Assembly: GCF_008245225.1 (NCBI RefSeq) | Contig: NZ_VTAW01000005.1 | Location: 1 to 64,000, forward strand | Direction: 5' to 3' | Source: Natrialba swarupiae | GTDB taxonomy: Archaea > Halobacteriota > Halobacteria > Halobacteriales > Natrialbaceae | Length of the DNA stretch: 64,000 nucleotides | Notes under the pieces: generated by a model | The model's database searches: none | Seen by the model: the letters and a program-made list of their open reading frames with translations, nothing else | What the model was told of the DNA's origin: nothing | Made by a program: the position numbers and the translations under genes | Shown: piece by piece, positions 17,587-27,088 of the stretch | Position numbering within the stretch: the stretch's first letter is position 1 | Layout of the letters: the number at the start of each line of letters is the position of its first letter

Positions 17587-19044
17587 AATGTTTTGGTCCC
17601 GTCCCAAAGTCGTCTAGAGTTCGCCTCTGGTAGCTTCAGTTGACACCTCCATTGTGATGGCTGTTTTGGCTGAGCGCTCGAGCAGTTCGTCGGCGAACGC
17701 CGCGAACTGCTCGGGATCGGCGTACTGCACCAGATTCAACCAGAGAAGCGACTCTAACCCCGCTTCTGACCACCGCATCCATTGATTCTTACACCGTTTC
17801 GAAACTTCACCCATCGCTCGTTCGACTACGTTTGATGTCCACGGAACCTGCTGTTGGTCAAGCGCGAATTCCGCGAACGTCACGGTTGCTTCCGCCCATT
17901 CCCGGAGGTACACCGCTGCTTTCGGGGAGTCTTGGCGCTCTAACCTCCAGGCTTCTTTCTGAAGGTTCTCGAGCGTTTGGTCGATCCGCTCGCGGATCGC
18001 CAAACGCTCATCCCCCGGTGCATGGAATGCGACAGAGTTCTTCAGATGGAAGAGATCATTCGTAACGCCAGAGACGATCGCTTTCCGCTCTCCGAGCGGA
18101 AACGCATCGTCTTGCCAGAGCTTGTACCCGAGCGTTCGACCAACGTGAACAAGGTCAAGCTGGTGAGATCGGTCACCATTCTCGAACGCATCGACGAGCG
18201 CGTTCTCGGCGTCACTGACGACCGTCGCGTCGTCAGTGATCGCCCCGGTCTCCTCGAGAGTCGCTGCTGTTTCATCCCAAGAATCGTTGAGATTGACGTC
18301 TAGAAGCGTCGTTTCCGTGTCTTCCTCGGTGGTCTGTCCGAGGGTGACGTTGACGTCGTGGTACGTGCAGTGATCGTCCTGGCTATGACACTTCGTTCCG
18401 TCAGGAACGACAGTGTCTGCGTTCGTTCCAGGAAGCCGATCACGAACGAAGTCACCGAGTTTGCTGCCGTACTCGCGGACTCGCCGGTTGATCGTGGTTC
18501 TCGAAGGCATCGGAGTGAAGCCGTCGCCGTGGGCGACGGCATCACGAAAGCTGAGCGACGTAGCGAGGTCGGTACTCTGGAGCGAAACATCCTCTTGATA
18601 GATACGTTGTCCGTCGAATTCGACGAGATCCTCGAGTGGCCGGAAGTAGGTTGGATCGTCCTCAGTAGCAGCGGTATCTTTGACGTGGTGGAGCGTGAAT
18701 TCGTGTTCTCCAGCAGTTGTAACGGCTGTTCGTGTCGTGGTGCCAGCGCGCTGGAAACGGCGGTCGCCGTTTCCGCGCGCGTGTTTCTCCCCGCAATACG
18801 CCTCGACGAGCGTCTCGTCGAGGCTTCTGACGATCTCCTCGAGGATAGTGGCCTCGAGCTGAATCTCGGTAAGAGATTCAGCGAGCGTGGCAAGCGGTAG
18901 CGTTTTGTCTGGGTCGAGACTAACTGTGAACTGCGCGTCGATTGTGGCGTGCATGGGTCACTTCGGGGTAGGTACCAGAGGTGACCCTGTTTCCACAGGA
19001 GTCAGTTACGACTCTAGACGAGCTTGGGACACGACCAATGTTTT
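17587..19044. mobile_element. ISH6-type insertion sequence with 8-bp target duplication
   Basis: The element spans 17595-19036 (1442 bp) and encodes one transposase. The left end reads GGTCCCGTCCCAAAGTCGTC and the right end, reverse-complemented, reads GGTCGTGTCCCAAGCTCGTC. These imperfect terminal inverted repeats continue into a shared CTAGAG. It is flanked by direct repeats AATGTTTT at 17587-17594 and 19037-19044, the expected 8-bp target-site duplication. The intact ends and open transposase frame suggest a recent and possibly still active insertion. The site is just upstream of the lipoprotein gene at 16557-17561. Confidence 0.92.
17614..18954 (-). CDS. ISH6-family transposase
   Basis: This 446-residue, full-length transposase starts MHATIDAQFTVSLDPDKTL. 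A cysteine- and histidine-bearing N-terminal part (EAYCGEKHARGNGDRRFQRAG) is followed by a catalytic region with candidate acidic residues in VPDGTKCHSQDD, TVVSDAENALVDAF and TSNVVERAMGEVSKRCKN, the Asp-Asp-Glu pattern of a DDE transposase in the Mutator/ISH6 style. There is no frameshift or internal stop. It occupies nearly the whole element. Confidence 0.9.
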   Translation of the reverse strand: MHATIDAQFTVSLDPDKTLPLATLAESLTEIQLEATILEEIVRSLDETLVEAYCGEKHARGNGDRRFQRAGTTTRTAVTTAGEHEFTLHHVKDTAATEDDPTYFRPLEDLVEFDGQRIYQEDVSLQSTDLATSLSFRDAVAHGDGFTPMPSRTTINRRVREYGSKLGDFVRDRLPGTNADTVVPDGTKCHSQDDHCTYHDVNVTLGQTTEEDTETTLLDVNLNDSWDETAATLEETGAITDDATVVSDAENALVDAFENGDRSHQLDLVHVGRTLGYKLWQDDAFPLGERKAIVSGVTNDLFHLKNSVAFHAPGDERLAIRERIDQTLENLQKEAWRLERQDSPKAAVYLREWAEATVTFAEFALDQQQVPWTSNVVERAMGEVSKRCKNQWMRWSEAGLESLLWLNLVQYADPEQFAAFADELLERSAKTAITMEVSTEATRGEL

Positions 19045-19488
19045 GTCGTCAATCGAGGATGCTGGACGAGCGCATGGACGACTACAGTGTTCCCCGCCCG
19101 AGCATCGGTCTCGAGCCGACGGAAATTCGCGTTCCCGCATTTCGGACCGAGCGTGCCTCGAGATAGTACTCGATGAACCGACCCGCTCCGCTCACACTCG
19201 AGTGGCTAGAACGATCAGTTGGCCGTTGGTTCGCGAGCGCGAGTGCAATGACGAAAACCAACTCCGATCGCTGGCTCGTCGCCACCGACCGACCGCGACC
19301 GATCGTTGCACGCCCGTATCCGGCGTATGATACAGGAAACTGCCGAAAAGTGGTCGTTTGTCAACTAGTATTCGGTCGAGAATCCGAAATCGGCCGACAC
19401 GTTAATACACTCCGTCTCTCAGGTAACGTGACTGAAAAAATTCCAAAACTTAATTATCTGTGATAATGTAGTGGTAGAGAGCGAGTCC
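19045..19488. other. Intergenic region flanking the IS
   Basis: Before the insertion this 444-bp region was the upstream DNA of the lipoprotein gene. The last 70 bp are AT-rich and contain a TATA-like CTTAATTATC at about 19449-19458, which fits a promoter for the acidic protein gene starting at 19489. I see no gene. Confidence 0.4.
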
Positions 19489-20424
19489 ATGACCGACAGT
19501 ACGATCGAAAACAAACCGGGCGACGGCGGGTTCGACATCGGCTCGAGCGCCGACGAACTGTTCGGGGAGATCGCGGAGGAGCCCCTCGAGACCGACGTCG
19601 ACCGAGACGAAGACGGCGAGTCCGAGGACGACCAGGGCGTCGAAGACCAGACCGCCGCGACGGTCTTCGGACAGCTCAAAGACGAAGTCGATCGCTCCGG
19701 AACCGACGAGTTGCTCGCCGACGAGAGTCCCGAGGACATCATCGCGAGCGCGGACGAACCCGAACCCGAGCCGGAGGTCGACGACGAGTTGCTCGCCGAC
19801 GAGGAGGCGTTGACGAACCTCCTGTTGACCGAGCGAACGAAAGGTGAGGAGTTCCTCTGGATCGACGCCGGCGACTCCGCCGGCGTGAACGACTCGGACG
19901 ACTCCCCGTCGGACGCACCCCCTTCGACCGACGACCGATCGGCGGAGTCGACAGCCGAGGGCGACGTGGCCGAAGACGCCGCAGGTGCGACCGAGTCCAC
20001 GGACTCGAACGACGAGCCCGCAACCGAGACCCAGCGGTCGGTCCTCGAGACGAACGCCAGACCCGATGAGGGCGATCGAGCGATCAGTTCTGACGATGCC
20101 TCGACGGACTCGAGCGAGTCGAGCCCGTTCGCAGCCGACGAGTCGGAAGACGAACCGGACGAGCCCGATCTGGGTGAAATCGAACCCGCCGAGCCGGAGT
20201 TTTCGGACATCGAACCCGAAGGGATCGGGTTCGCGGACAGCGACCCCGAGGAGACAACCAGATCCACCAGATCGGAAGTCAACGCCGACCCGACGGAGAC
20301 GGACGAATCGGATGGCGACTCGACCAGCGAGCCCAGTACCGAATCCGACTCGCCGGAGGGCGCAAACGACGTCCCGACGGGCTTTTTCGGTCGACTCCGC
20401 GCGAAGCTCGCGAGCCTCTTTTAG
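19489..20424 (+). CDS. Highly acidic protein with C-terminal basic amphipathic tail
   Basis: This 311-residue protein (MTDSTIENKPGDGGFDIG) is dominated by Asp, Glu, Ser and Thr. It has no signal peptide or transmembrane helix. A short ordered N-terminal part contains SADELFGEIAEE and TVFGQLKDEVDRSGTDELL, which could be helical. The long centre is low-complexity and acidic. It ends in FFGRLRAKLASLF, a basic amphipathic segment that could bind membrane or a protein partner. I do not recognise a function. The overlapping in-frame ATG at 19471 adds only six residues. Confidence 0.7.
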   Translation: MTDSTIENKPGDGGFDIGSSADELFGEIAEEPLETDVDRDEDGESEDDQGVEDQTAATVFGQLKDEVDRSGTDELLADESPEDIIASADEPEPEPEVDDELLADEEALTNLLLTERTKGEEFLWIDAGDSAGVNDSDDSPSDAPPSTDDRSAESTAEGDVAEDAAGATESTDSNDEPATETQRSVLETNARPDEGDRAISSDDASTDSSESSPFAADESEDEPDEPDLGEIEPAEPEFSDIEPEGIGFADSDPEETTRSTRSEVNADPTETDESDGDSTSEPSTESDSPEGANDVPTGFFGRLRAKLASLF

Positions 20425-20600
20425 GCCCCACCGGTCATGGACGACGGGGCCGCCCCGACCCTGCTCGAATCCCTCTCGTGAACGTCGTTGACACTCCATC
20501 GTAGCCACCAAAAACCAGACTCGAGTACCGAGAGAGCCTACCGACTGGGATCGATCGGACGTCGACGGCGTGAAAGAAGAACACGAGCGTCGTCGGGCGT

Positions 20601-21473
20601 CTACGAGAGGAACTCTTCGATGTGGTCGGCGACCTCCTCGGGAGTGTCACCGACGGGGACGCCAGCGTCGTTGAGCGCCGAAATCTTGCTCTCTGCGGTG
20701 CCGGTCCCGGAGCCGGAGACGATCGCACCGGCGTGACCCATACGCTTGCCCGGCGGCGCGGTTCGGCCGGCGATGAAGCCAGCGACGGGCGTGTCGACGT
20801 GTTCGTCGATGAACGCGGCCGCTTCCTCTTCGTCTTCGCCGCCGATCTCACCGCACATGACGATGGCTTCGGTCTCGTCGTCGTTTTCGAACAACTCGAG
20901 GGCGTCGACGAAGTCGGTGCCGATGATCGGGTCGCCGCCGATACCGATCGCGGTCGTCTGGCCGATGCCGCGATTGGTGAGATTGTCGACGACCTGATAG
21001 GTCAGCGTCCCCGAACGGGAGACCAGCCCGACGTTGCCGTCGGCGAAGATGTTGCCGGGGAGAATGCCGAGTTTCGCCTCGCCGGGCGTGATGAGCCCGG
21101 GACAGTTCGGGCCGATGAGTCGCGTGTCGGTCTCGGTGAGACGTTTGTTCACCCGAGCCATGTCCTGGGTTGGAATACCCTCCGTGATCGCGACCGCCAG
21201 CTCGAGGTCGGTGTCGAGTGCCTCGAAGATGGCGTCGCCTGCAAACGCCGGCGGGACGAAGATGACGGAAGTGTCGGCGTCCTCCGCTTCGACGGCCTCG
21301 TCGACGGTGTCGTACACCGGAACGCCGGCGGCTTCCTGCCCGCCCTTGCCGGGGACCGCGCCGGCCACGACGTTGGTGCCGTACTCGATCATCTGTTCGG
21401 CGTGGAACTTGCCTTCCCCGCCGGTGATACCCTGTACCACGACGCGCGTCTCGTCGTCGACTAACACACTCAT
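20601..21473 (-). CDS. sucD: Succinate-CoA ligase, alpha subunit
   Basis: This 290-residue alpha subunit has the CoA-binding N-terminus ([18 protein letters not shown]), [20 protein letters not shown], and the active-site phosphohistidine region in [16 protein letters not shown], where His is phosphorylated during succinyl-CoA to succinate conversion with ATP/GTP synthesis. It overlaps sucC by four bases (ATGA), so the two subunits are translationally coupled. The length is typical. It acts in the TCA cycle downstream of 2-oxoglutarate oxidoreductase. Confidence 0.95.
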   Translation of the reverse strand: MSVLVDDETRVVVQGITGGEGKFHAEQMIEYGTNVVAGAVPGKGGQEAAGVPVYDTVDEAVEAEDADTSVIFVPPAFAGDAIFEALDTDLELAVAITEGIPTQDMARVNKRLTETDTRLIGPNCPGLITPGEAKLGILPGNIFADGNVGLVSRSGTLTYQVVDNLTNRGIGQTTAIGIGGDPIIGTDFVDALELFENDDETEAIVMCGEIGGEDEEEAAAFIDEHVDTPVAGFIAGRTAPPGKRMGHAGAIVSGSGTGTAESKISALNDAGVPVGDTPEEVADHIEEFLS

Positions 21474-22618
21474 GCTTCCACCTCCGCAGCGTACTCGACG
21501 GCACGCTGAACTGCATCCTCGAGGGTCTGTTCGACCGTCACGAGGTCCTCGTTGAGAATCTCCATCCCTTCTTCCCAGTTCGTCCCAGCGAGGCGGACGA
21601 CGACCGGCTTCGGAATCTCGTCGAACTGCTCGAGTGCCTCGTTGATCCCCTTGGCGACCTCGTCGCCGCGGGTGATGCCGCCGAAGATGTTGAAGACGAC
21701 GCTATCCACGTTGTCATCCGAGAACACCATATCGAGCGCGTTCGCGATTCGGTCCGCTTTCGCGCCGCCACCGACGTCCAAGAAGTTCGCGGGTTCGCCG
21801 CCGTAGTGGTCGACGAGGTCGAGCGTCGTCATGACGAGTCCCGCACCGTTACCGATGATACCCGTGTTCCCCTCGAGGCGAACGTAGTCGAAGTCGTACT
21901 CGTCGGCTTTCTGCTCGAGTTCGTCGCCGCTCGCGGCCTCCTCTTCCATTTCCGCTAACTCGGGCTGGCGGAACAGCGCGTCTTCGTCGATGTTCATCAC
22001 GGCGTCGGCCGCGATGACCTCATCGTCGTCGGTGACCATCAGCGGGTTGATCTCGGCGTCGGAGCCGTCGCGGCTCGTCCAGAGATCGTAGAGCGTGGTG
22101 AGCACGCTCGAGACGTCACGAGCGACGGCGCTGTCGACGCCGGCATCGTAGACGGCTTTCCGCGCCTGGTAGGGATGCATGCCGAAGGACGGGTCGATGT
22201 GTTCCTGTGCGATCGCGTCAGGATCTTCCTCGGCGACCTCCTCGATGTCGACGCCACCTTTGGTCGAGACCATCGCCACGGGTTTCCCCGCGCCGCGGTC
22301 CATCGTGATCCCCACGTAGAGTTCGTCGGTGAAGTCGACCGCTTCCTCGACGAGGACCTGTCCGACGTGATAGCCCTTGAGATCCATCCCGAGGATGGTG
22401 TCGGCCGCCTCGCGTGCTTCGTCTTCGTCGTCGACGAGTTCGATGCCGCCGGCCTTCCCACGGCCGCCGACCTGTACTTGCGCTTTGATCGCGACTGGAT
22501 ACCCGATTTCCTCGGCCGCGGCGACGACGCCGTCGACGTCGGAGGCGAGTGCTGACGCCGGCGTCGGAATCCCGGCGTCGGCGAAGACATCTTTCGCCTG
22601 ATATTCGTGGAGTTTCAT
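21470..22618 (-). CDS. sucC: Succinate-CoA ligase, beta subunit
   Basis: This 382-residue ATP-grasp subunit starts [18 protein letters not shown]. Conserved elements are [16 protein letters not shown] (nucleotide-binding lysine and glycine loop), [22 protein letters not shown] (Mg site), and [20 protein letters not shown] with [16 protein letters not shown] near the C-terminus. A TATA-like TTTAAGC at about 22644-22650 lies 26-30 nt upstream of the possible starts 22624 (MAMKLHEY) and 22618, which implies a leaderless operon. First gene of sucCD. Confidence 0.95.
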   Translation of the reverse strand: MKLHEYQAKDVFADAGIPTPASALASDVDGVVAAAEEIGYPVAIKAQVQVGGRGKAGGIELVDDEDEAREAADTILGMDLKGYHVGQVLVEEAVDFTDELYVGITMDRGAGKPVAMVSTKGGVDIEEVAEEDPDAIAQEHIDPSFGMHPYQARKAVYDAGVDSAVARDVSSVLTTLYDLWTSRDGSDAEINPLMVTDDDEVIAADAVMNIDEDALFRQPELAEMEEEAASGDELEQKADEYDFDYVRLEGNTGIIGNGAGLVMTTLDLVDHYGGEPANFLDVGGGAKADRIANALDMVFSDDNVDSVVFNIFGGITRGDEVAKGINEALEQFDEIPKPVVVRLAGTNWEEGMEILNEDLVTVEQTLEDAVQRAVEYAAEVEA

Positions 22619-22624
22619 AGCCAT

Positions 22625-22958
22625 TCGAACGGCGGTTCCCACCTTGCTTAAATCCTGTTAGTTTCCACTCGCTTTCCGATTCAGCCGCCGAGTCTCAACT
22701 CCGATACCGACATCTGTGCGAACAATCACGACTATTCGGGCGGTTCCAAACAGTATTTCAACGTCGACGGGACAAACGCGCCCAGTCGTCCGGACTCATC
22801 GGTATCTCCCGGCCGAATCCGATAGGGAGTATCGTCGCTAACCGACGGGTTCTGTTCCCCGTCTGTCGTCGCTGTCTCTCGATTCGGCACAGAAACACGA
22901 TAAACGCAGACGAGAACCGTATAGAACCGAAGACGGTCCGAAGCACAAGCGCGGCTGG
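22625..22958. other. Intergenic region upstream of sucC
   Basis: This stretch contains the sucC promoter near 22644-22650. The rest (about 300 bp, up to the helix-turn-helix regulator's stop codon) shows no supported gene. One 62-codon frame on the minus strand lacks haloarchaeal composition and I left it out. Confidence 0.35.
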
Positions 22959-23477
22959 CTACGAACCGGGGGTCTCGAGTCGCGCAACGTTGAGCAAGAC
23001 GTGGTTTCGAGACGGTTCGACTGCCTCGATTTCGCCGGCGATCAACAGACCGACGTGGGGTATCGCTCCGATCGCGATCGCATCACCCTCCCCGAGCGTC
23101 TGAACCGACTCCTGAAATCGAATTCTCGCTCGACAGAGCTCCGGGTGATGGACGTTCGTAAACGTGATACCGTCGACGACCGCATCGACTCGGTCGAACT
23201 CGCGCGCGAGAACCGCCGTTTCGGGGTCGTCGACCGGACGTCGATCGAGGATATCGTAGGCCGCGTCGGTCGGCTCGTACCCGCCGTGTGGGCCGGGAAC
23301 TCCCTCGACGAGTCCGAGCGAGTTCAGACTCGACATCTGATTGCGGACGGTTCGCGGTTCGCGATCGACCGTCTCGGCGATCGTCTTCGCCGGCACGGGA
23401 GACCCCTCACCCTGATAATCGTTGACCAGCGCGGTGAGGATCGCTCGCTGGCTGGACGTCAGATCGATCGTTACCAT
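22959..23477 (-). CDS. Winged helix-turn-helix transcriptional regulator
   Basis: This 172-residue protein starts MVTIDLTSSQRAILTALVNDY. Residues 5-70 form a winged helix (VPAKTIAETVDREPRTVRNQMSSL, a probable recognition helix, then LGLVEGVPGPHGGYEPT as the wing), resembling Rrf2/IclR-like archaeal regulators. The C-terminal half (RIRFQESVQTLGEGDAIAIG, HVGLLIAGEIEAVE) is predicted to be beta-rich and may bind a small ligand; the wording resembles CBS-free archaeal regulators. The target is unknown. It is divergent from the UbiA gene at 23674, which it might control. Confidence 0.8.
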   Translation of the reverse strand: MVTIDLTSSQRAILTALVNDYQGEGSPVPAKTIAETVDREPRTVRNQMSSLNSLGLVEGVPGPHGGYEPTDAAYDILDRRPVDDPETAVLAREFDRVDAVVDGITFTNVHHPELCRARIRFQESVQTLGEGDAIAIGAIPHVGLLIAGEIEAVEPSRNHVLLNVARLETPGS

Positions 23478-23673
23478 CTTGTCGATAATTCGTGGTCCGC
23501 GGTAAAGAGTCCGGCGCAGGGACAACATAATTGCCAAGTCCGTTCAGCCGCTAGTGGCGTTCCAAGCCTGCACTGCGAGGTCGAACCGACTCACGCCACC
23601 GAGTTCGGCCCGGCAGCCGACGCTTGGGAGGGTACTACGTGATCGAACGGAACCGACCACGGACAGAACCGAC

Positions 23674-24540
23674 GTGACAACGCCAAATGGTGGACCTCGG
23701 TCGCGGTGGCCATCGTCGATACGGACCGTACTCCGCACGCTGGTCCATACGAACGTCTTCATCTCGCTCGCGACAGTCAGCGTCGCGATTACGACGGTCT
23801 CGCTCACGGACCTGCCGTTCGATCCCTTCCCGCTGTTTATCGTCTTCGCCGCGACGATGTTCGTCTACAGCATCAACCGAATCACCGATCTCGAGGAAGA
23901 CGAACGAAACGTTCCGGCGCGTGCATCGTTTACGAAACGGTACGGTCGGCTCTGGCTCGCGGTCGGGTCGGTTCTCTACGTCGGTGCGATCGCGGTCGCC
24001 GTCGTCCTCGGAATATCCGGTGCGGTGTACTTGCTCCTCCCGGCCGCGGTAGCAGTCGCCTACTCGGTCGGCATCAAACGCGTCTTCCTCGTCAAGAACT
24101 GTTTTGTCGGATTCGCTTGGGCGGTGATCCCGCTCGGCGTCGGCTACTACTACGGGCAGCTCCCGAGCGTCGAGATCCTCTTTCTCGCCGGGTACGTCGG
24201 CGTGATGATCACCATCGCGGCGGTCGTCTTCGACGTCAAAGACATCGCGGGCGACCGCGCGGAGGGGATCGCAACCGTCCCCAACACGGTCGGTCCCCGT
24301 CGAACACGTCTCCTCTCGGCGGCCGCAACCGTCGTCGTCGCCGCGGCAGTCCTCGCCCTCGTCGCGGCGAGTGTGCTCTCGAGTCGGTACCTCGTCGTTC
24401 TCGCGATGAACGGCTATGTCCTCTGTTACGTTCCGTTCGCGACACCGGATCGCGGGCCGCTGTTCTACGGGTTCGTCGTCGACGGCGAACACGTCTTTCT
24501 CGCCGCGGTCGTCCTCGTCTGCGAGTGGCTCGTCTGGTAG
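23674..24540 (+). CDS. UbiA-family prenyltransferase (copy B)
   Basis: This protein of about 288 residues (GTG start at 23674; the frame stays open to 23554) has eight or nine hydrophobic helices. The first Asp-rich motif is YSINRITDLEEDERNVP (NxxxDxxxD) and the second is VFDVKDIAGDRAEGIATVPN (DxxxD). Both match UbiA enzymes. It differs clearly from copy A at 4384-5271, so the two probably use different acceptors. One may act in menaquinone or archaeal lipid synthesis, but I cannot assign which. Confidence 0.85.
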   Translation: MTTPNGGPRSRWPSSIRTVLRTLVHTNVFISLATVSVAITTVSLTDLPFDPFPLFIVFAATMFVYSINRITDLEEDERNVPARASFTKRYGRLWLAVGSVLYVGAIAVAVVLGISGAVYLLLPAAVAVAYSVGIKRVFLVKNCFVGFAWAVIPLGVGYYYGQLPSVEILFLAGYVGVMITIAAVVFDVKDIAGDRAEGIATVPNTVGPRRTRLLSAAATVVVAAAVLALVAASVLSSRYLVVLAMNGYVLCYVPFATPDRGPLFYGFVVDGEHVFLAAVVLVCEWLVW

Positions 24541-24548
24541 CCGGTAGA

Positions 24549-24797
24549 TCAGTCTCGATCGGTGTCGCTCCACGAACAGTCCTGGCACTTCTGGCCGACG
24601 ACGAAGGCGGTGACCGAGGGCATGTACCCCACCGATAGAACGTCACCGCCGCAATCCGGGCAGTCGCGGTCGGCTTCCGAGATCGATTCGGCCTCCATCA
24701 CCGGCTCACCCTCGATCAGTTCGGCGAGCGTCTCTGCGGTAACCATTCGACCCTGAACGACGCGATTTTCGCTCACGAGTCGTACTGCGAACGCCAT
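24549..24797 (-). CDS. Small zinc-ribbon protein
   Basis: This 82-residue protein (MAFAVRLVSENRVVQGRMV) has four cysteines in two pairs, DCPDCGGD and KCQDCSW, separated by about 20 residues, forming a predicted zinc ribbon. An N-terminal helical region precedes it. Such haloarchaeal CPxCG proteins are usually nucleic-acid or protein adaptors of unknown role. I recall a haloarchaeal DUF of this form but cannot name it securely. It is convergent with the UbiA gene, 8 bp away. Confidence 0.75.
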   Translation of the reverse strand: MAFAVRLVSENRVVQGRMVTAETLAELIEGEPVMEAESISEADRDCPDCGGDVLSVGYMPSVTAFVVGQKCQDCSWSDTDRD

Positions 24798-24851
24798 CTC
24801 CCTAAGCGTTTCCAGGGAGACGCGGGTCGGTCCGTCGGTGAGAACCCCGAG

Positions 24852-25100
24852 CTATTCGATCGTCACGACGGCCGTGGTTCCGAACTCGACCGTGACGTCG
24901 TATCCCGCGTACCGAAACGCGACCCGGCCACTCCGGTCGGTTCCGCGTCGCGTCTCCGCGAAGACCGACGACAGTGCATCGGGATCGATCGTCCGGTAAA
25001 GCGGCGGGAGCACGATGGGGTCGACGCCCTCGAGTTTCGCGACTTCGACGACGATCCGGTCACAGATCCCGACGGACTCGAGTTCGAAGACCCGTTTCAT
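24852..25100 (-). CDS. HalOD1 output-domain protein
   Basis: This 82-residue stand-alone HalOD1 domain starts MKRVFELESVGICDRIVVEV. It shows the family pattern DPIVLPPLYRTIDPDALSSVF followed by a short beta-hairpin (GRVAFRYAGYDVTVEFGTTAV). HalOD1 domains are found as output modules of haloarchaeal signalling proteins or as single-domain proteins of unknown molecular role. ATG 25100 is preferred to 25118. Confidence 0.82.
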   Translation of the reverse strand: MKRVFELESVGICDRIVVEVAKLEGVDPIVLPPLYRTIDPDALSSVFAETRRGTDRSGRVAFRYAGYDVTVEFGTTAVVTIE

Positions 25101-25198
25101 TGCCACCCATCGCCACACGCCGAGTTAATAGATTTCGATATCGTTTTGCATCGGGACGACCCCTCGTCGCGACCACACTCCGACGAGATCGTCCCGGA

Positions 25199-26914
25199 TC
25201 AATCAGCACCCTCGCCGGCGGTCACATCGGGCCCAACGGGACCGGAACCGGGACCGGACGGTGTCTCCACACCCTCATCGCCGGCCAGCATCCCCTCGAC
25301 GTCTACGGCCAGTCGATTGACGACCGAACGCCCATCCCGTTCGCGTTCGACGAGACCGTCCTCCTCGAGACGCTCGAGGTGGTGAGTCACGGTGCTCGGA
25401 TCACGATCGAGCGTCTCTGCCAGACCGCTAACCGAATCTGGCCCTTCGGTAGCCAACGCATGGAGGACGGCGGCCGTCGGCTCGTCGTTGAGCGCGGCGT
25501 CGAGTTCGTCCGACTCGGATCCGATCGGGAAGTAGCGGCGACGGCCCCGGATGTTCTTTCGCGAGATCAGATTCTCGAACTCGAGAATTCTGAGGTGGTA
25601 TCGCGCGGTCTGCATCGGGACGTCCGTCTCCTCGCCAATTTCCGCGAGATACGTGCCAGGAGAGTCCCGAACGTGGTCGTAGATCGCCGAACGCGTCTCG
25701 TGCTCGAGGGGATCGTCGTCGCTGAACCGTTGATAGCCAAGCAGGGCGAACAGTCGCGTCGCCCACTCACGAAGCACCGCCGTCGCCGTCGAGAGCAGTG
25801 ATCCACCCCCACCGCCGACCGAGCCCGCCGAAAGGAGTGCAGTCGTCCCCACTCGTCGAGCCACGAGGGCAGCGCCCGCTGCTCCGGCACCGATCGCGAC
25901 GCCAGCACCGGCGCCAGAGCTGGGAACTGATCCGCCCCCAGAGTCGTCGTCGCTCGGTTCGGACGCCGTCCAGTCCGTCGACTCGTCGGCGGTATCCGTC
26001 CGTTTGGATGCAGTGGATTCCAGTCGTTCGCTGTCGGCGTCGGCACTCGTCGTGGCGTTCAGTTCGGCGTCCACGGACGACGGGTGTTCAATCGATCCGT
26101 TCGCCGAAATCGACCCCTCGATCGAGACGTTGACACGATCGCCCTCCGAGAGCGTCCCCGAAACGTCGACTCGATCCACCTCCGAAAGCAACTCGTCGAC
26201 CGCCGTCCGAATCGCCTCGTCGGTTTCGTTCGTACTCTCGCTCGAAAGGATCTGCTCGAGGTCGGTCTCGAGTTCTTCGGCGGTTCGGTTCGCACTCTCG
26301 TTCGAGAGAATCGCCTCGAGGTCGGCCTCGAGTGCCCCGATCGTCTCGTCGACGTCGTCGCTCTCACTGGTCGCTATCGAATCGGAGTCGTCGTCAATCG
26401 TCGAATCGATGGGGTCGAGACCCGAACCGTCGGTAGCGGCTGCATCCGTCGTCCCGGAGGAGTCGGTATCCGTGTCGTCCGTATCACCGGCGGCCGTATC
26501 GGTGTCTCCCGCATCCGTGGTGTCGGAATTACTGTCGTCAGTGTCGCCGTTTGTGACGGTATCCGTACCAGCGTCGGTGTCACCGTCCGTATCAGCGTCA
26601 GTGTCGACATCGTCGGAGTCAGTATCTACGTCGTCCGTTCCACTATCGGTATCGTCGGAACCGGCCTCGGTATCGAAGTCGTCCGTATCACTGCCGATCT
26701 CGGTATCGAAGTCGTCCGTATCTCCGTCGGTATCCGTGTCGTCAGTGTCTGTATCGTCGATATCACCGTCGTCCGTCGCGACCGTGTCGTCCTCGTCAGT
26801 GACGTCACTCGTCTCGAGCGACGCGACGCCCGCCTGCGCTCCGAACGTACTCGCTGGAGCGGCGAAGAGAAGGCAAATAACTGATGCAATAACGAGTGTT
26901 TGGGTTACTCGCAT
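25199..26914 (-). CDS. Membrane-anchored winged-helix regulator with Asp/Thr-rich outer domain
   Basis: This 571-residue protein has an N-terminal signal peptide (MRVTQTLVIASVICLLFAAP). Residues about 35-190 are Asp/Thr/Gly/Ser low-complexity sequence (repeats such as DTDDTDTDGDTDD). A region with paired segments ETDLEQILSSES and EADLEAILSNES follows (about residues 195-260). A hydrophobic, Ala/Gly-rich segment near residues 360-395 should span the membrane. The cytoplasmic C-terminus carries two winged-helix domains: HETRSAIYDHVRDSPG...QTARYHLRILE, and EPTAAVLHALATEG...STVTHHLERLEEDGLVERE. It may be a one-component transmembrane transcription regulator. The sensed signal is unknown. Confidence 0.8.
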   Translation of the reverse strand: MRVTQTLVIASVICLLFAAPASTFGAQAGVASLETSDVTDEDDTVATDDGDIDDTDTDDTDTDGDTDDFDTEIGSDTDDFDTEAGSDDTDSGTDDVDTDSDDVDTDADTDGDTDAGTDTVTNGDTDDSNSDTTDAGDTDTAAGDTDDTDTDSSGTTDAAATDGSGLDPIDSTIDDDSDSIATSESDDVDETIGALEADLEAILSNESANRTAEELETDLEQILSSESTNETDEAIRTAVDELLSEVDRVDVSGTLSEGDRVNVSIEGSISANGSIEHPSSVDAELNATTSADADSERLESTASKRTDTADESTDWTASEPSDDDSGGGSVPSSGAGAGVAIGAGAAGAALVARRVGTTALLSAGSVGGGGGSLLSTATAVLREWATRLFALLGYQRFSDDDPLEHETRSAIYDHVRDSPGTYLAEIGEETDVPMQTARYHLRILEFENLISRKNIRGRRRYFPIGSESDELDAALNDEPTAAVLHALATEGPDSVSGLAETLDRDPSTVTHHLERLEEDGLVERERDGRSVVNRLAVDVEGMLAGDEGVETPSGPGSGPVGPDVTAGEGAD

Positions 26915-27088
26915 TCGTTTCACCCGATGTTCTTCCTCGTGAGGGGAAATTGCGTTCCAACGGAAAGTCGTTTTTGGACGAATCAGTAACACGTAGACCA
27001 AAATCGAAGTGAGAAGTTCGTCGAGTGACAGGGATAACAGTTCATACGGAGCGGGTCGATCCCACGATTCGGGGTGAGTGTGGGGGCG

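Noticed and set aside
26400-26790. Asp/Thr codon repeats as a CRISPR-like or satellite array
   Set aside because: The irregular GTCGGTATC-type words are the coding sequence of the DT-rich ectodomain, in frame with the regulator gene.
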